Source of the DNA: Sinomonas albida | GTDB taxonomy: Bacteria; Actinomycetota; Actinomycetes; Actinomycetales; Micrococcaceae | Assembly: GCF_004919045.1 (NCBI RefSeq) | Contig: NZ_SWDW01000009.1 | Location: forward strand, 137,723 to 191,035 | DNA length: 53,313 bases | Direction: 5' to 3' | In this document: positions 38,437-47,090 of the stretch, in pieces | How the letters are laid out: each line of letters begins with the position of its first letter | How positions within the stretch are numbered: the first letter of the stretch is position 1 | Program-made: the position numbers and the translations under genes | The notes under the pieces: model-generated | What the model was told of the DNA's origin: nothing | The model's input: the letters and a program-made list of their open reading frames with translations, nothing else | The model's database searches: none

Positions 38437-38520
38437 CCTGTCCGGTTATCATTCCCCAATCGGTCGGATTGCGGCGCGTTTCGGCGCGACACGGACCCGA
38501 CGCGGCTAGAACCGGACAGG
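38437..38520. repeat. 11-bp inverted repeat flanking 62 bp
   Basis: CCTGTCCGGTT (38437-38447) and AACCGGACAGG (38510-38520) are exact inverted repeats in the space between the bcp terminator and the uraD-uraH gene. The remainder of 38401-38704 holds a TTGACA (38566-38571) without a good -10, and the operator pair at 38618-38662. No gene seen here. Confidence 0.6.
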
Positions 38521-38617
38521 AACACGACGGCGGACCCCAAGCGGAGTGGATCACACGCTAGGGTGTTGACAATCACAGTGGCCCCCGCCACACTATTTAC
38601 ACATGCTGAAATAACAG

Positions 38618-38662
38618 TTCCACGATACGGAACCAAAGAAACCGACGTTCCGTATAGCCGTC
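38618..38662. promoter_or_regulatory. IclR-type operator candidates before uraD-uraH
   Basis: TTCCACGATACGGAA (38618-38632) is a full match to the motif. A second copy, TTCCGTATAGCCGTC (38648-38662), shows one good half-site. Centres are 30 bp apart, close to three helical turns. Confidence 0.55.
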
Positions 38663-38704
38663 ACCGTGGATGCCAGCATTGAGCAGTTGAGGACCCGACA
38701 AGCC

Positions 38705-39571
38705 ATGTTGCTTGAACAGTTCAACGCCGCCCCCGCCGATCAGGCACGAGAGCTCTTGAAGCCGTGCCTCGACGTCCCCCGCTGGATCGAAGAGATCACC
38801 GAGGCCCGCCCGTTCGCGAGCCTCGAAGACCTCCTCGACGCCGCACGCGGCGCGGCAAGCCCGTTCACCGCCGCCGAGCTCGAGGGCGCGCTCGCGCACC
38901 ACCCCCGGATCGGCGAGAACGCCAGGGGCAAATCCACCGAGGCCTCGATGTCGCGCAGCGAGCAGTCCGGGGTCGATCCCCGCGACCACGCCACCGTCAC
39001 GGCGCTCGCTGAAGGCAACAGGGCCTATGAAGAGAAGTTCGGCCGGGTCTTCCTGATCCGCGCCGCCGGCCGTTCGGCCGCAGAGATGCTCTCCGCCCTC
39101 CGCGAGCGCCTGGGCCATTCGCCCGAGCAGGAGGACGCGATCGTCGCCGGGCAGCTCCGCGAGATCGCAGTGCTTCGACTCGAGCAAAGCCTGCTCGAGC
39201 AGAGCCTGTCCCGAGAGGAGCATGGGCGCATGAGCGTCTCCCACGTGACCACCCACATTCTGGATACCGCGGCCGGGAAGCCGGCCGCAGGTGTCGCCGT
39301 CGAACTCTACGCCCGCGACGGCGAGGCATGGTCCCAGATTGGTACGGGCACTACCGATGCCGACGGGCGGGTGAAAGACCTCGGCCCGGAGCGACTGGCA
39401 AGCGGCGAATACCGCCTCCAGTTCGCGACCGGAGCCTACTTCGCCGGCATCGGGCAGGAGACCTTCTTCCCGGAGGTTTCTCTGACCTTCACGGTCAACG
39501 AGAACGAGGCGCACTACCACGTTCCGCTCCTGCTGAGTCCATTCGCCTTCTCAACTTACCGAGGGAGTTAA
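38705..39571 (+). CDS. Fused OHCU decarboxylase / 5-hydroxyisourate hydrolase
   Basis: One frame joins two consecutive urate-pathway enzymes. The first part (to 39229) is OHCU decarboxylase (UraD): EQFNAAPADQARELLKPCLD, ALAHHPRIGE with the catalytic His, GRSAAEMLSALRERLGH. The second (from 39230) is HIU hydrolase (UraH, transthyretin-like): MSVSHVTTHILDT, LASGEYRLQF, and the ending AFSTYRGS with the YRGS signature. In relatives these are usually separate. An internal ATG at 39230 with AGAGGAG upstream could still give free UraH. The start is ATG 38705 by homology; a GTG at 38666 is in frame but abuts the operator. Uricase follows after 3 bp. Confidence 0.9.
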   Translation: MLLEQFNAAPADQARELLKPCLDVPRWIEEITEARPFASLEDLLDAARGAASPFTAAELEGALAHHPRIGENARGKSTEASMSRSEQSGVDPRDHATVTALAEGNRAYEEKFGRVFLIRAAGRSAAEMLSALRERLGHSPEQEDAIVAGQLREIAVLRLEQSLLEQSLSREEHGRMSVSHVTTHILDTAAGKPAAGVAVELYARDGEAWSQIGTGTTDADGRVKDLGPERLASGEYRLQFATGAYFAGIGQETFFPEVSLTFTVNENEAHYHVPLLLSPFAFSTYRGS

Positions 39572-39574
39572 CCC

Positions 39575-40489
39575 ATGTCTGAGAGCAAGATCGTGCTGGG
39601 GAAGAACCAGTACGGCAAGGCCGAGGTCCGCGTCGTCAAGGTCACCCGCGACACGGCCCGCCACGAGATCGAGGACCTCAACGTCACGTCGCAGCTCCGC
39701 GGCGACTTCGCGGCGGCCCACTTCGACGGCGACAACGGCCATGTTGTCCCGACCGACACCCAGAAGAACACGGTCTACGGCTTCGCCCGGGACGGGATTG
39801 GCTCTCCGGAGCAGTTCCTCATCCGCCTCGCCAACCACTTCACGTCGGAGTTCGAGTGGGTCACGGGCGGCCGCTGGGAGGCCGAGCAGTTCTCGTGGGA
39901 GCGCATCGTCGCGCACGGCGAGGGCCACGACCACTCGTTCGTCCGCAAGGGCCAGGAAGTCCGCAACGCGGTCGTGACGAAGGACGGCGACAACCTCTAC
40001 GTCATCTCCGGGCTCAACGACCTCACGGTCCTCAAGACGACCGAGTCAGGCTTCGTGGGCTACCCCAAGGACCGCTTCACGACCCTTCCGGAGACGACCG
40101 ACCGCATCCTCGCGACGGACGTCTCCGCCCGCTGGCGCTACAACAACGAGGCGATCGCGAACGGCACCGTCGACTTCAACAAGGCCTACGACGACGTCAA
40201 GGCGCTCCTGCTCGAAGGCTTCGCGGAGGAGTACTCCTACGCGCTCCAGCAGACGCTCTTCCAGATGGCCCAGAAGGTCCTGGACGCGCACCCCGAGATC
40301 GACGAACTCCGCTTCTCGACCCCGAACAAGCATCACTTCGTGGTCGACCTGAGCCCGTTCGGCCTCGACAACCCCGGCGAGGTCTTCTACGCGGCCGACC
40401 GCCCGTACGGCCTCATCGAGGCGAACTTCCAGCGCGAGACGATCTCGGACGCCGGAAACGCGTGGGACGGCATCGCCGGCTTCTGCTGA
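39575..40489 (+). CDS. uox: Uricase (factor-independent urate hydroxylase)
   Basis: A 304-aa cofactor-free enzyme oxidising urate to 5-hydroxyisourate with O2, releasing H2O2. NQYGKAEVRVVKVTRDTARHE (catalytic Lys region), TDTQKNTVYGFARDG (Thr), PNKHHFVVDL (His) and the ending FAADRPYGLIEANFQRE-like block match Arthrobacter globiformis uricase as I remember it. It directly follows the fused UraD-UraH gene, so the three reactions urate to allantoin are co-expressed. Confidence 0.96.
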   Translation: MSESKIVLGKNQYGKAEVRVVKVTRDTARHEIEDLNVTSQLRGDFAAAHFDGDNGHVVPTDTQKNTVYGFARDGIGSPEQFLIRLANHFTSEFEWVTGGRWEAEQFSWERIVAHGEGHDHSFVRKGQEVRNAVVTKDGDNLYVISGLNDLTVLKTTESGFVGYPKDRFTTLPETTDRILATDVSARWRYNNEAIANGTVDFNKAYDDVKALLLEGFAEEYSYALQQTLFQMAQKVLDAHPEIDELRFSTPNKHHFVVDLSPFGLDNPGEVFYAADRPYGLIEANFQRETISDAGNAWDGIAGFC

Positions 40490-40553
40490 CGTTCTCACCG
40501 GCCGCCTGGCCGGCCGTCCTGCCCGCCCACCTCTAACCGCCCACCCAAAGACG

Positions 40554-40585
40554 GACGACGGCGGCACTCCCTGGCCGCCGTCGTC
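40554..40585 (+). terminator. Hairpin terminator after uricase
   Basis: 12-bp stem GACGACGGCGGC/GCCGCCGTCGTC with an 8-nt loop, no T-tract; 64 bp after the uricase stop. Followed by C-rich CCCACCC repeats up to the permease ribosome site. Confidence 0.75.
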
Positions 40586-40688
40586 CCGCCTTCCCTACGC
40601 CCACCCAGCCACTCATACCCACCCCGCCACCCACACCCACCCACCCAAGTTGCGCACTCGGAAACCAAAGCTGACAAGGAGGTCCGCT

Positions 40689-42185
40689 GTGTCCCGAAAG
40701 ACCGCACCCATCCCGCCCGCTCCCACCCCCGAGGCCGCAAGCCCCGAAAACGAGAAGCTGCCGCTCGCTACAGCGTTCGCGTACGGCTTCCAGCACGTGC
40801 TCACGATGTATGGCGGCATCATTGCCCCGCCGCTCATCGTCGGCGCGGCCGCTGGCCTCAAGGCCCAGGACATCGCGCTGCTCATCACGTCCTGCCTGTT
40901 CATCGGCGGCCTCGCCACGATGCTGCAGACGCTGGGCATCAAGTTCTTCGGCTCGCGCCTTCCGCTCGTCCAGGGCGTCTCCTTCGCCTCCGTCGCGACA
41001 ATGCTCGCGATCGTGAGCGGCGGCGGGGGCATCCAGGCGGTGTTCGGCGCGGTCATGGTCGCCTCCCTCATCGGCCTCGTCATCGCGCCGTTCTTCGCGC
41101 AGATCGTGCACTTCTTCCCGCCGGTCGTAACCGGCGTCGTCATCACGACGATCGGCCTCTCGCTCGTGCCGGTCGCCGCGAACTGGGCGCTCGGCGGCAA
41201 CTCGAAGGCGCCGAACTACGGCGATCCCTCGAACATCGGGCTCACGGCGCTCACGCTCGCCATCATCATGGTCCTGAGCAAGGTCGGGAGCGGAGTGATC
41301 TCGCGCCTCTCGATCCTCCTCTCCATCGTCATCACGACCGTCATCGCGGTGTTCCTCGGCAAAGCCGACTTCTCGCAGGTGGGCACCGGGCCGATCGTCG
41401 CCTTCCCCGAGCCTTTCCACTTCGGCCTCCCGACGTTCCAGCCGGCCGCGATCATCTCGATGGTCATCGTCATCCTCGTCATCCTGACGGAGACGACCGC
41501 GGACATCCTCGCCGTGGGCGAGGTCGCCGGGGCGAAGATCGACTCGAAGCGCATCGCGAACGGCCTCCGCGCGGACATGCTCTCCTCGGCCGTCTCGCCC
41601 GTGTTCAACTCGTTCACGCAGAGCGCGTTCGCCCAGAACGTGGGGCTCGTGGCCGTGACCGGGATCAAGAGCCGCTTCGCGGTCGCGTCCGGCGGCGTGG
41701 TCCTCGTGCTGCTCGGCCTGCTCCCCGTCCTGGGCCGCGTCGTCGCCGCCGTGCCGATGCCCGTGCTGGGCGGCGCCGGGATCGTCCTGTTCGGCACCGT
41801 GGCGGCCTCGGGCATCCGGACGCTGACCAAGGTCGACTACAAGGGCAACATGAACCTCATCATCGTGGCGACGTCGATCGCGTTCGGCCTCATCCCGGTG
41901 GTCAATGGCAGCTTCTACGCGAAGTTCCCGACCTGGTTCCAGGTCATCTTCGACTCGGGCATCAGCTCCGCGGCCCTCATGGCCGTGCTCCTCAATCTCC
42001 TGTTCAACGTCTTCCGCGGCGGCAACCCGAAGCAGAACCCGTCCGTCTTCGCCGCGGCGCCGACGAGGATGATCCCGGTCGTGGTCCTCGACGCGCTCGA
42101 GGAAGGGGACCGCTGCGAGGACGGCAGGATCGTGGACAAGGACGGCCAAGAGGTTCCGCTCGAAACGGCGAACGGGGCGCACTAG
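40689..42185 (+). CDS. Urate/xanthine-type NCS2 permease
   Basis: A 498-aa nucleobase-ascorbate family transporter with about 12-14 membrane spans. It has the conserved GFQHVLTMYGG, the acidic ETTADILAVGE, and the family signature QNVGLVAVTG. The GTG at 40689 is chosen because a perfect AAGGAGG lies 6 nt upstream; the frame extends 13 codons further up without support. Placed after uricase, urate is the likely substrate, with xanthine possible. The C-terminus is polar and cytosolic. Confidence 0.93.
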   Translation: MSRKTAPIPPAPTPEAASPENEKLPLATAFAYGFQHVLTMYGGIIAPPLIVGAAAGLKAQDIALLITSCLFIGGLATMLQTLGIKFFGSRLPLVQGVSFASVATMLAIVSGGGGIQAVFGAVMVASLIGLVIAPFFAQIVHFFPPVVTGVVITTIGLSLVPVAANWALGGNSKAPNYGDPSNIGLTALTLAIIMVLSKVGSGVISRLSILLSIVITTVIAVFLGKADFSQVGTGPIVAFPEPFHFGLPTFQPAAIISMVIVILVILTETTADILAVGEVAGAKIDSKRIANGLRADMLSSAVSPVFNSFTQSAFAQNVGLVAVTGIKSRFAVASGGVVLVLLGLLPVLGRVVAAVPMPVLGGAGIVLFGTVAASGIRTLTKVDYKGNMNLIIVATSIAFGLIPVVNGSFYAKFPTWFQVIFDSGISSAALMAVLLNLLFNVFRGGNPKQNPSVFAAAPTRMIPVVVLDALEEGDRCEDGRIVDKDGQEVPLETANGAH

Positions 42186-42332
42186 CCGCCACAGCCCCAG
42201 ACCGAACCACGAGCGCCGGACCTCTCACCGCGCGGCACGCTTGCCCGCAGCGCGCCCGCTCCAGCAGCCCGCGCCGTCGTCCGCTGGCCCCGCCCCCCAC
42301 TCCGGAGGGCGGGGCCATCCGCGTGCCCCGGG

Positions 42333-42338
42333 TACCCT
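42333..42338 (+). promoter_or_regulatory. Leaderless -10 box of the 114-aa membrane protein
   Basis: TACCCT ends 6 nt before the ATG at 42345; no ribosome site. Confidence 0.5.
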
Positions 42339-42344
42339 TGAAAT

Positions 42345-42689
42345 ATGCCTTCCGAGCCCCAGCCCACCCACGAGATCACCGTTCGCCGCGCCCCCAAGTT
42401 CCTCCCGTTCCTCCTGGCGGGCGGCCTGGTCGGGGCCGTCGTGGCGTTCGTGGTCGGGTACACGGGGACCGTCCCGGACGGGTACACGCGGGAGTCGGTA
42501 TTCGGCTACTTCCTGGTCCTCTTTGCGGCCGCGGGGGTGCTCGTGGGCGGCGTCGTCGCGCTGGTCCTGGACCGCATCAGTCTGGCCCGCTCGCGCAAGG
42601 CCTACGTCGAGGAGCTTCCCGAGGAAACCGAGCCGCAGGAAGGCCCCAAAACAGACGACGACGGCGGGAGCGGCCCCGCCGCGCAATGA
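42345..42689 (+). CDS. Small two-span membrane protein
   Basis: A 114-aa conserved-hypothetical-type protein: polar N-terminus (EITVRRAPKF), hydrophobic span 1 (LPFLLAGGLVGAVVAFVVGY), a short loop GTVPDGYTRESVFG, span 2 (FLVLFAAAGVLVGGVVALVL), then an Arg/Lys-bearing segment and an acidic tail (EELPEETEPQEG). Both ends are probably cytosolic. It stands just upstream of purF in the same direction, a common neighbour in relatives as far as I recall; no role is evident. Confidence 0.8.
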   Translation: MPSEPQPTHEITVRRAPKFLPFLLAGGLVGAVVAFVVGYTGTVPDGYTRESVFGYFLVLFAAAGVLVGGVVALVLDRISLARSRKAYVEELPEETEPQEGPKTDDDGGSGPAAQ

Positions 42690-42725
42690 TCCGGGCCGCC
42701 TCCGCGGCCATGAGACAATTGACCA

Positions 42726-44330
42726 GTGGTACGCGGTGACGGACTCCTCTCACTTGACCTAGACCCAGTCGATCAAGGCCCCAAGGACGCCTGTGGCGTC
42801 TTCGGGGTGTGGGCACCCGGCGAAGAAGTCGCCAAGCTCACCTACTACGGTCTGTACGCTCTGCAGCACCGCGGCCAGGAGTCCGCGGGCATCGCGGCGA
42901 GCGACGGCACGCGCATCAGCGTCTACAAGGACATGGGCCTCGTCTCCCAGGTCTTCGACGAGTCGACGCTGAACACGCTCACGGGCCACATTGCTGTGGG
43001 CCACTGCCGCTACTCGACCACGGGCGCGAGCCACTGGGCCAACGCCCAGCCGACGCTCGGTGCCACGGCCAACGGCACGGTCGCACTGGCCCACAACGGC
43101 AACCTCACGAACACCGCCGAACTCCGCGAGATGATCGAGGAGATTACGGGCGGCCACCTCACCGGCGAGATGAAGCAGGGCAACACGTCGGACACGGCGC
43201 TCGTGACCGCGCTCCTCGCGGGAGAGCGGGGCCACACCCTCGAGGAGACCGCGCTCGAACTCCTCCCAAAGATCCGCGGCGGCTTCTGCTTCGTCTTCAT
43301 GGACGAGGGCACGCTCTACGCCGCGCGAGACACGTATGGGATCAGGCCCCTGTGCCTCGGCCGCCTCGAGCGCGGCTGGGTCGTCGCGTCGGAGCAGTCG
43401 GCCCTCGCTACCGTCGGCGCGAGCTTCATCCGCGAGATCGAGCCGGGCGAGTTCATCGCGATCGACGAGAAGGGCGTGCGCACGCACCGCTTCGGGGAGG
43501 CGACGCCGGCGGGCTGCGTCTTCGAGTACGTCTACCTTGCGCGCCCCGACGCGGCCATCGCGGGCCGCTCGGTGTACGAATCCCGCGTCGAGATGGGCCG
43601 TCAGCTGGCCCGTGAGAACCGGCACGAAGCGGACATCGTGATCCCTGTCCCGGAGTCGGGAACGCCCGCCGCGGTGGGCTACGCCGAGGAGTCGGGCATC
43701 CCGTTCGCGCACGGATTCGTCAAGAACTCGTACGTGGGCCGCACGTTCATCCAGCCCTCGCAGACGCTGCGCCAGCTCGGCATCCGCCTCAAGCTCAACG
43801 CGCTCGAGTCCGTAATCCGCGGCAAGCGCGTGGTGGTCGTGGACGATTCGATCGTGCGCGGCAACACGCAGCGCGCGATCGTCCGCATGCTGCGGGAGGC
43901 CGGCGCGAAGGAGGTCCACATCAAGATCTCGTCGCCGCCCGTCAAGTGGCCGTGCTTCTACGGCATCGACTTCGCGTCGCGCGCGGAGCTCATCGCGAAT
44001 GGCGCGACGGTCGAGGAGATCTCGCAGGCCATCGGCGCCGACTCCCTGGGGTACATCTCCGAGGAGGGGATGATCTCCGCGACGCAGCAGCCTCGAGAGC
44101 GGCTGTGCACGGCGTGCTTCACGGGCAGGTACCCGATTGCGCTCCCCAGCGCGGACAAGCTCGGAAAGAACCTCCTCGAACGGGACGCGGCGCAAGAGGA
44201 CGGACAGCGCAGCGAGCCAGCCGAGGACGAGGATCCCGGCGTCCGCCCCGGCGCGGCTGGCTGCGATCCCGGCCCCGGCTCCGAACTCGAATCCCTGCTG
44301 ACCCCGGAAGACCGCGAGGCCACCGTATGA
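42726..44330 (+). CDS. purF: Amidophosphoribosyltransferase
   Basis: A 534-aa first enzyme of de novo purine synthesis (PRPP + Gln to phosphoribosylamine). The N-terminal nucleophile is Cys23 in DACGVFGVWAP, implying removal of a 22-residue propeptide. PRPP loop VVVVDDSIVRGNT. Cysteines in AGCVFEY, KWPCFYG and RLCTACFTG match the Fe-S ligands of the B. subtilis type. GTG start with GACAAT 6 nt upstream, possibly leaderless. The C-terminal 60 residues are acidic and variable. It overlaps purM by ATGA. Confidence 0.96.
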   Translation: MVRGDGLLSLDLDPVDQGPKDACGVFGVWAPGEEVAKLTYYGLYALQHRGQESAGIAASDGTRISVYKDMGLVSQVFDESTLNTLTGHIAVGHCRYSTTGASHWANAQPTLGATANGTVALAHNGNLTNTAELREMIEEITGGHLTGEMKQGNTSDTALVTALLAGERGHTLEETALELLPKIRGGFCFVFMDEGTLYAARDTYGIRPLCLGRLERGWVVASEQSALATVGASFIREIEPGEFIAIDEKGVRTHRFGEATPAGCVFEYVYLARPDAAIAGRSVYESRVEMGRQLARENRHEADIVIPVPESGTPAAVGYAEESGIPFAHGFVKNSYVGRTFIQPSQTLRQLGIRLKLNALESVIRGKRVVVVDDSIVRGNTQRAIVRMLREAGAKEVHIKISSPPVKWPCFYGIDFASRAELIANGATVEEISQAIGADSLGYISEEGMISATQQPRERLCTACFTGRYPIALPSADKLGKNLLERDAAQEDGQRSEPAEDEDPGVRPGAAGCDPGPGSELESLLTPEDREATV

Positions 44331-45511
44331 ATTCCCCCACGCCCTCCCAGCACTCCCAGGCCTCCGGAGGCGGGATCACCTACGCCGCCGCCGGGGTCGA
44401 CGTCGAGGCCGGGGACCGCGCCGTCGAACTCATGAAGGACGCCGTCAAGGCGACGCACAACGCCTCGGTGCTGGGCGGCGTCGGCGGTTTCGCCGGGCTG
44501 TTCGACGTGAGCCGCCTGCTCACGTACCGCCGCCCGCTGCTCGCGACGTCGACGGACGGCGTGGGGACGAAGGTCGCGATCGCGCAGGCCATGGACGTGC
44601 ACGACACGATCGGCTTCGACCTCGTGGGCATGGTCGTGGACGACATCGTCGTGGTCGGCGCCGAGCCGCTCTACATGACGGACTACATCGCGTGCGGCAA
44701 GGTCGTGCCCGAGCGGATCGCGGACATTGTGCGCGGCATCGCGGCGGCGTGCTCCGTGGCGGGCACGGCGCTCGTGGGCGGCGAGACGGCCGAGCATCCC
44801 GGCCTCCTCGGCGAAAGCGAGTACGACGTCGCGGGCGCGGCCACCGGCGTCGTCGAGGCCGATGCGCTGCTGGGCCCCGAGCGGGTTCGCGCGGGCGACG
44901 TCGTCATCGCGATGGCGTCCTCGGGCATCCACTCGAACGGCTACTCGCTCGTGCGGCGGGTCATCAACCACGCCGGCTGGGCCCTCGACCGCCAGGTCTC
45001 CGAGCTCGGCCGGACGCTCGGCGAGGAGCTCCTCGAGCCCACGAAGGTGTACGCGGCCGACTGCCTCGACCTCGTCCGGACCCTGAACCCGGTGCTCGGC
45101 GAAGACCTTGCGCTCCGGGGCTTCAGCCACGTCACGGGCGGCGGGCTCGCCGCGAACCTCGCGAGGGTCCTCCCGAAGGGCCTCCTCGCGACCGTCGACC
45201 GCTCCACGTGGGAGCTCCCGGCCATCTTCAAACTCGTCGCGGAGCTCGGCGGCGTCCCGCAGGCCGATCTCGAGCGGACGCTCAACCTCGGCGTCGGCAT
45301 GGTCGCGATCGTCTCCCCGACCGCCGCCGACGCGGCCCTCGCGCGCCTCGCCGAGCGCGGCGTCCAGGCGTGGGCCATGGGCACCGTGGGAACGGACGAC
45401 GGATTCTCGTCGGCGGGTGCGTCCACCTCGTCTGCCGGCGATCCGGATTACGTGCAGGGCGCCAAGGGCGTGGACGGCGGGGCTGTCCGCCTCGTCAACG
45501 CCTACGCCTGA
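44327..45511 (+). CDS. purM: Phosphoribosylformylglycinamidine cyclo-ligase
   Basis: A 394-aa AIR synthetase closing the imidazole ring with ATP. ITYAAAGVDVEAGDRAVELM, ATSTDGVGTKVAIA, DLVGMVVDDIVVVGAEPLYMTDYIA, GGETAEHPG, ASSGIHSNGYSLVR and FSHVTGGGLAANLAR are the standard blocks. An N-terminal Ser/Gln-rich extension of 15 residues and a loop of Ser/Gly near the C-terminus (SSAGASTSSAGD) are lineage-specific. ATGA overlap with purF. Confidence 0.97.
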   Translation: MNSPTPSQHSQASGGGITYAAAGVDVEAGDRAVELMKDAVKATHNASVLGGVGGFAGLFDVSRLLTYRRPLLATSTDGVGTKVAIAQAMDVHDTIGFDLVGMVVDDIVVVGAEPLYMTDYIACGKVVPERIADIVRGIAAACSVAGTALVGGETAEHPGLLGESEYDVAGAATGVVEADALLGPERVRAGDVVIAMASSGIHSNGYSLVRRVINHAGWALDRQVSELGRTLGEELLEPTKVYAADCLDLVRTLNPVLGEDLALRGFSHVTGGGLAANLARVLPKGLLATVDRSTWELPAIFKLVAELGGVPQADLERTLNLGVGMVAIVSPTAADAALARLAERGVQAWAMGTVGTDDGFSSAGASTSSAGDPDYVQGAKGVDGGAVRLVNAYA

Positions 45512-45719
45512 CGTCTCGGGTACGCCAACTCCCGCTCCCTGCCGTTTCGGGTACAGATACTCATTCGTTCCGCCGTTTCGGGTACGCCAACTGCGCAAGT
45601 TGGCGTACCCGCAACGCTGGGAGAGGCAGATATCTGTACCCGAAATGCCTTTGAAGGGTGAGTTTCTGTACCCGAAATGCCTTTGAAGGGTGAGTTTCTG
45701 TACCCGAGACGGGAGTGGG
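45512..45719. repeat. Palindromic array of GTACCCGAAA units
   Basis: Between convergent purM and the sirtuin gene. Left units read CGGGTAC (about 45517, 45547, 45579), right units GTACCC (45605, 45636, 45668, 45700), arranged symmetrically around a hairpin at 45579-45611. On the right, a 32-bp unit is exactly duplicated (45634-45665, 45666-45697) and a third begins. AGTTGGCGTACCCG is shared with the repeat at 102-174. Confidence 0.9.
45579..45611. terminator. Bidirectional hairpin between purM and the sirtuin gene
   Basis: Perfect 14-bp stem CGGGTACGCCAACT/AGTTGGCGTACCCG with loop GCGCA at the centre of the repeat array; position suggests termination for both convergent genes. Confidence 0.7.
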
Positions 45720-46661
45720 TTAGAGGGACGCCGCGAGGTCCTCAAGAGCCGCTCCGACATCGGTCCGCCACCGCCAGCGGGCCCGGCTGTCGCCGCGCGT
45801 CGGACCGGCGTTCACGATCCCCACGGGCTTGCCCTCGCGGACCGCGTCGAGCACGAAGCGGAATCCACTCATGACCGCGAGGGACGAGCCCAAGACCAGC
45901 AGGCTGCTCGCGTCGGCGAGCATCGCCGTCGCCCGCTCCTTGCGCTCGGTCGGGACGCTCTCGCCGAAGTACACGACGTCCGGCTTGAGCTCGACCGAGC
46001 CGCACACGAGGCACCCCACCATGCGGAAGCGGTCCACCCAAAGCTGCGGAAGCTCGACGTCGCCGTCGGGGTTGACCGTCGCGGGATCGAGTCGCACGGC
46101 CTCCGCGTAGCCCGGATTGGCCTGAGTGAGCCGCTCGTCGAGGTTCGATCGGCCCTCGACGTTGCCGCAGTTGAGGCACACGACCTTGTCGAGGTCGCCG
46201 TGCAGCGTGACCAGATTGCGGGAGCCGGCGGCGGCATGAAGGCCATCGACGTTCTGCGTGACGACACCGAGCACCTTTCCGGCGGCCTCGAGCTGGGCCA
46301 GGGTGCGGTGCGCCCGGTTGGGCCGCGCCCGGTCGATGTGCCGCCAGCCCACGAAGCTGCGCGCCCAGTACCGGTGCCGCGCCGCGGGATCGTGGCGGAA
46401 CTCCTGGAAGGTCATGGGCCGGTGCTTGCGCCACGACCCCTCCGGGCCGCGATAGTCCGGAATCCCGGAGGCCGTGGAGACTCCAGCACCGGTCAGGGCC
46501 ATGACCCGCCCAGAGCGCAGCATCGACAGAAGCCCAGCTCGGGCCTCAGAAGGATCCTGTGGTTCGACGGTCTCGATGACTTCACGGGCTATCGACCGGA
46601 GCGCGGCCGCGTGAGCTCGCTCCACCGACGGATCGTCCCCCCGGAGGCCGACCTCGCTCAT
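45720..46661 (-). CDS. Sirtuin (NAD-dependent protein deacylase)
   Basis: A 313-aa SIR2 protein: NAD-binding GAGVSTASGIPDYRG, TQNVDGLH, catalytic His in TLHGDL, zinc Cys pairs CLNC and CLVC, and VLGSSLAVMSGF. An extra ~45 N-terminal residues precede the fold. Substrate acyl group not assigned. It starts 9 bp after the DUF3073 stop, so the two are co-transcribed. Confidence 0.94.
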   Translation of the reverse strand: MSEVGLRGDDPSVERAHAAALRSIAREVIETVEPQDPSEARAGLLSMLRSGRVMALTGAGVSTASGIPDYRGPEGSWRKHRPMTFQEFRHDPAARHRYWARSFVGWRHIDRARPNRAHRTLAQLEAAGKVLGVVTQNVDGLHAAAGSRNLVTLHGDLDKVVCLNCGNVEGRSNLDERLTQANPGYAEAVRLDPATVNPDGDVELPQLWVDRFRMVGCLVCGSVELKPDVVYFGESVPTERKERATAMLADASSLLVLGSSLAVMSGFRFVLDAVREGKPVGIVNAGPTRGDSRARWRWRTDVGAALEDLAASL

Positions 46662-46670
46662 GAGCGGAGG

Positions 46671-46889
46671 TCAGCCGGTCTGCCGGGAGTCCTCGTCGTC
46701 ATCGTCAAATTGATCCGCGTACTTGTCCTCGTAGTCGGAGTAGTCCGGCTCGAGGTCTGCGTCATGATGCGGGTGGCTGTTCGAAGCGCCCAATTCGCGC
46801 TGAAGTGCCGCATAGTCAGTGTTCGGGCTGTAGTACTTGATGTCCCGAGCCTGCTTGGTTGCCTTAGCCTTTTGACGGCCGCGCCCCAT
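46671..46889 (-). CDS. DUF3073 family protein
   Basis: A 72-aa small protein typical of actinobacteria: basic start MGRGRQKAKATKQARDIKYY, middle SPNTDYAALQRELG, and a very acidic Asp-rich tail (PDYSDYEDKYADQFDDDDED). Function unknown; the charge split suggests binding to nucleic acid or a basic partner. GAGGGGGT is 6 nt before the ATG. First gene of the unit with the sirtuin. Confidence 0.92.
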   Translation of the reverse strand: MGRGRQKAKATKQARDIKYYSPNTDYAALQRELGASNSHPHHDADLEPDYSDYEDKYADQFDDDDEDSRQTG

Positions 46890-46979
46890 GGCGTGACCCC
46901 CTCTTTTGCCTCGTCCCGGAGGTAGTCGCGAAGGCAGGCTCGCGAGGCCCCGGAGTCATTGATCAATTTGTCGTAGGTC

Positions 46980-46985
46980 TAGACT
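46980..46985 (+). promoter_or_regulatory. -10 box of the septum-formation gene
   Basis: TAGACT, with TTGATC 15 bp upstream (short spacing) as possible -35. It would give a 5' leader of about 40-100 nt depending on the start codon. Confidence 0.4.
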
Positions 46986-47090
46986 ACATGTAATCCCGAC
47001 CGCCTGCGTATTCACGGGGGAGGTCGAACGGGCGTGGGAACACCGCGTCCGGCACGTCCCGAAGAGCACGAAGGAAGGGCGCAGATCGGC

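Noticed and set aside
40586-40680. CCCACCC-rich stretch as a repeat-encoded regulatory element
   Set aside because: Simple C-rich low-complexity sequence without a fixed period; nothing beyond compositional bias.
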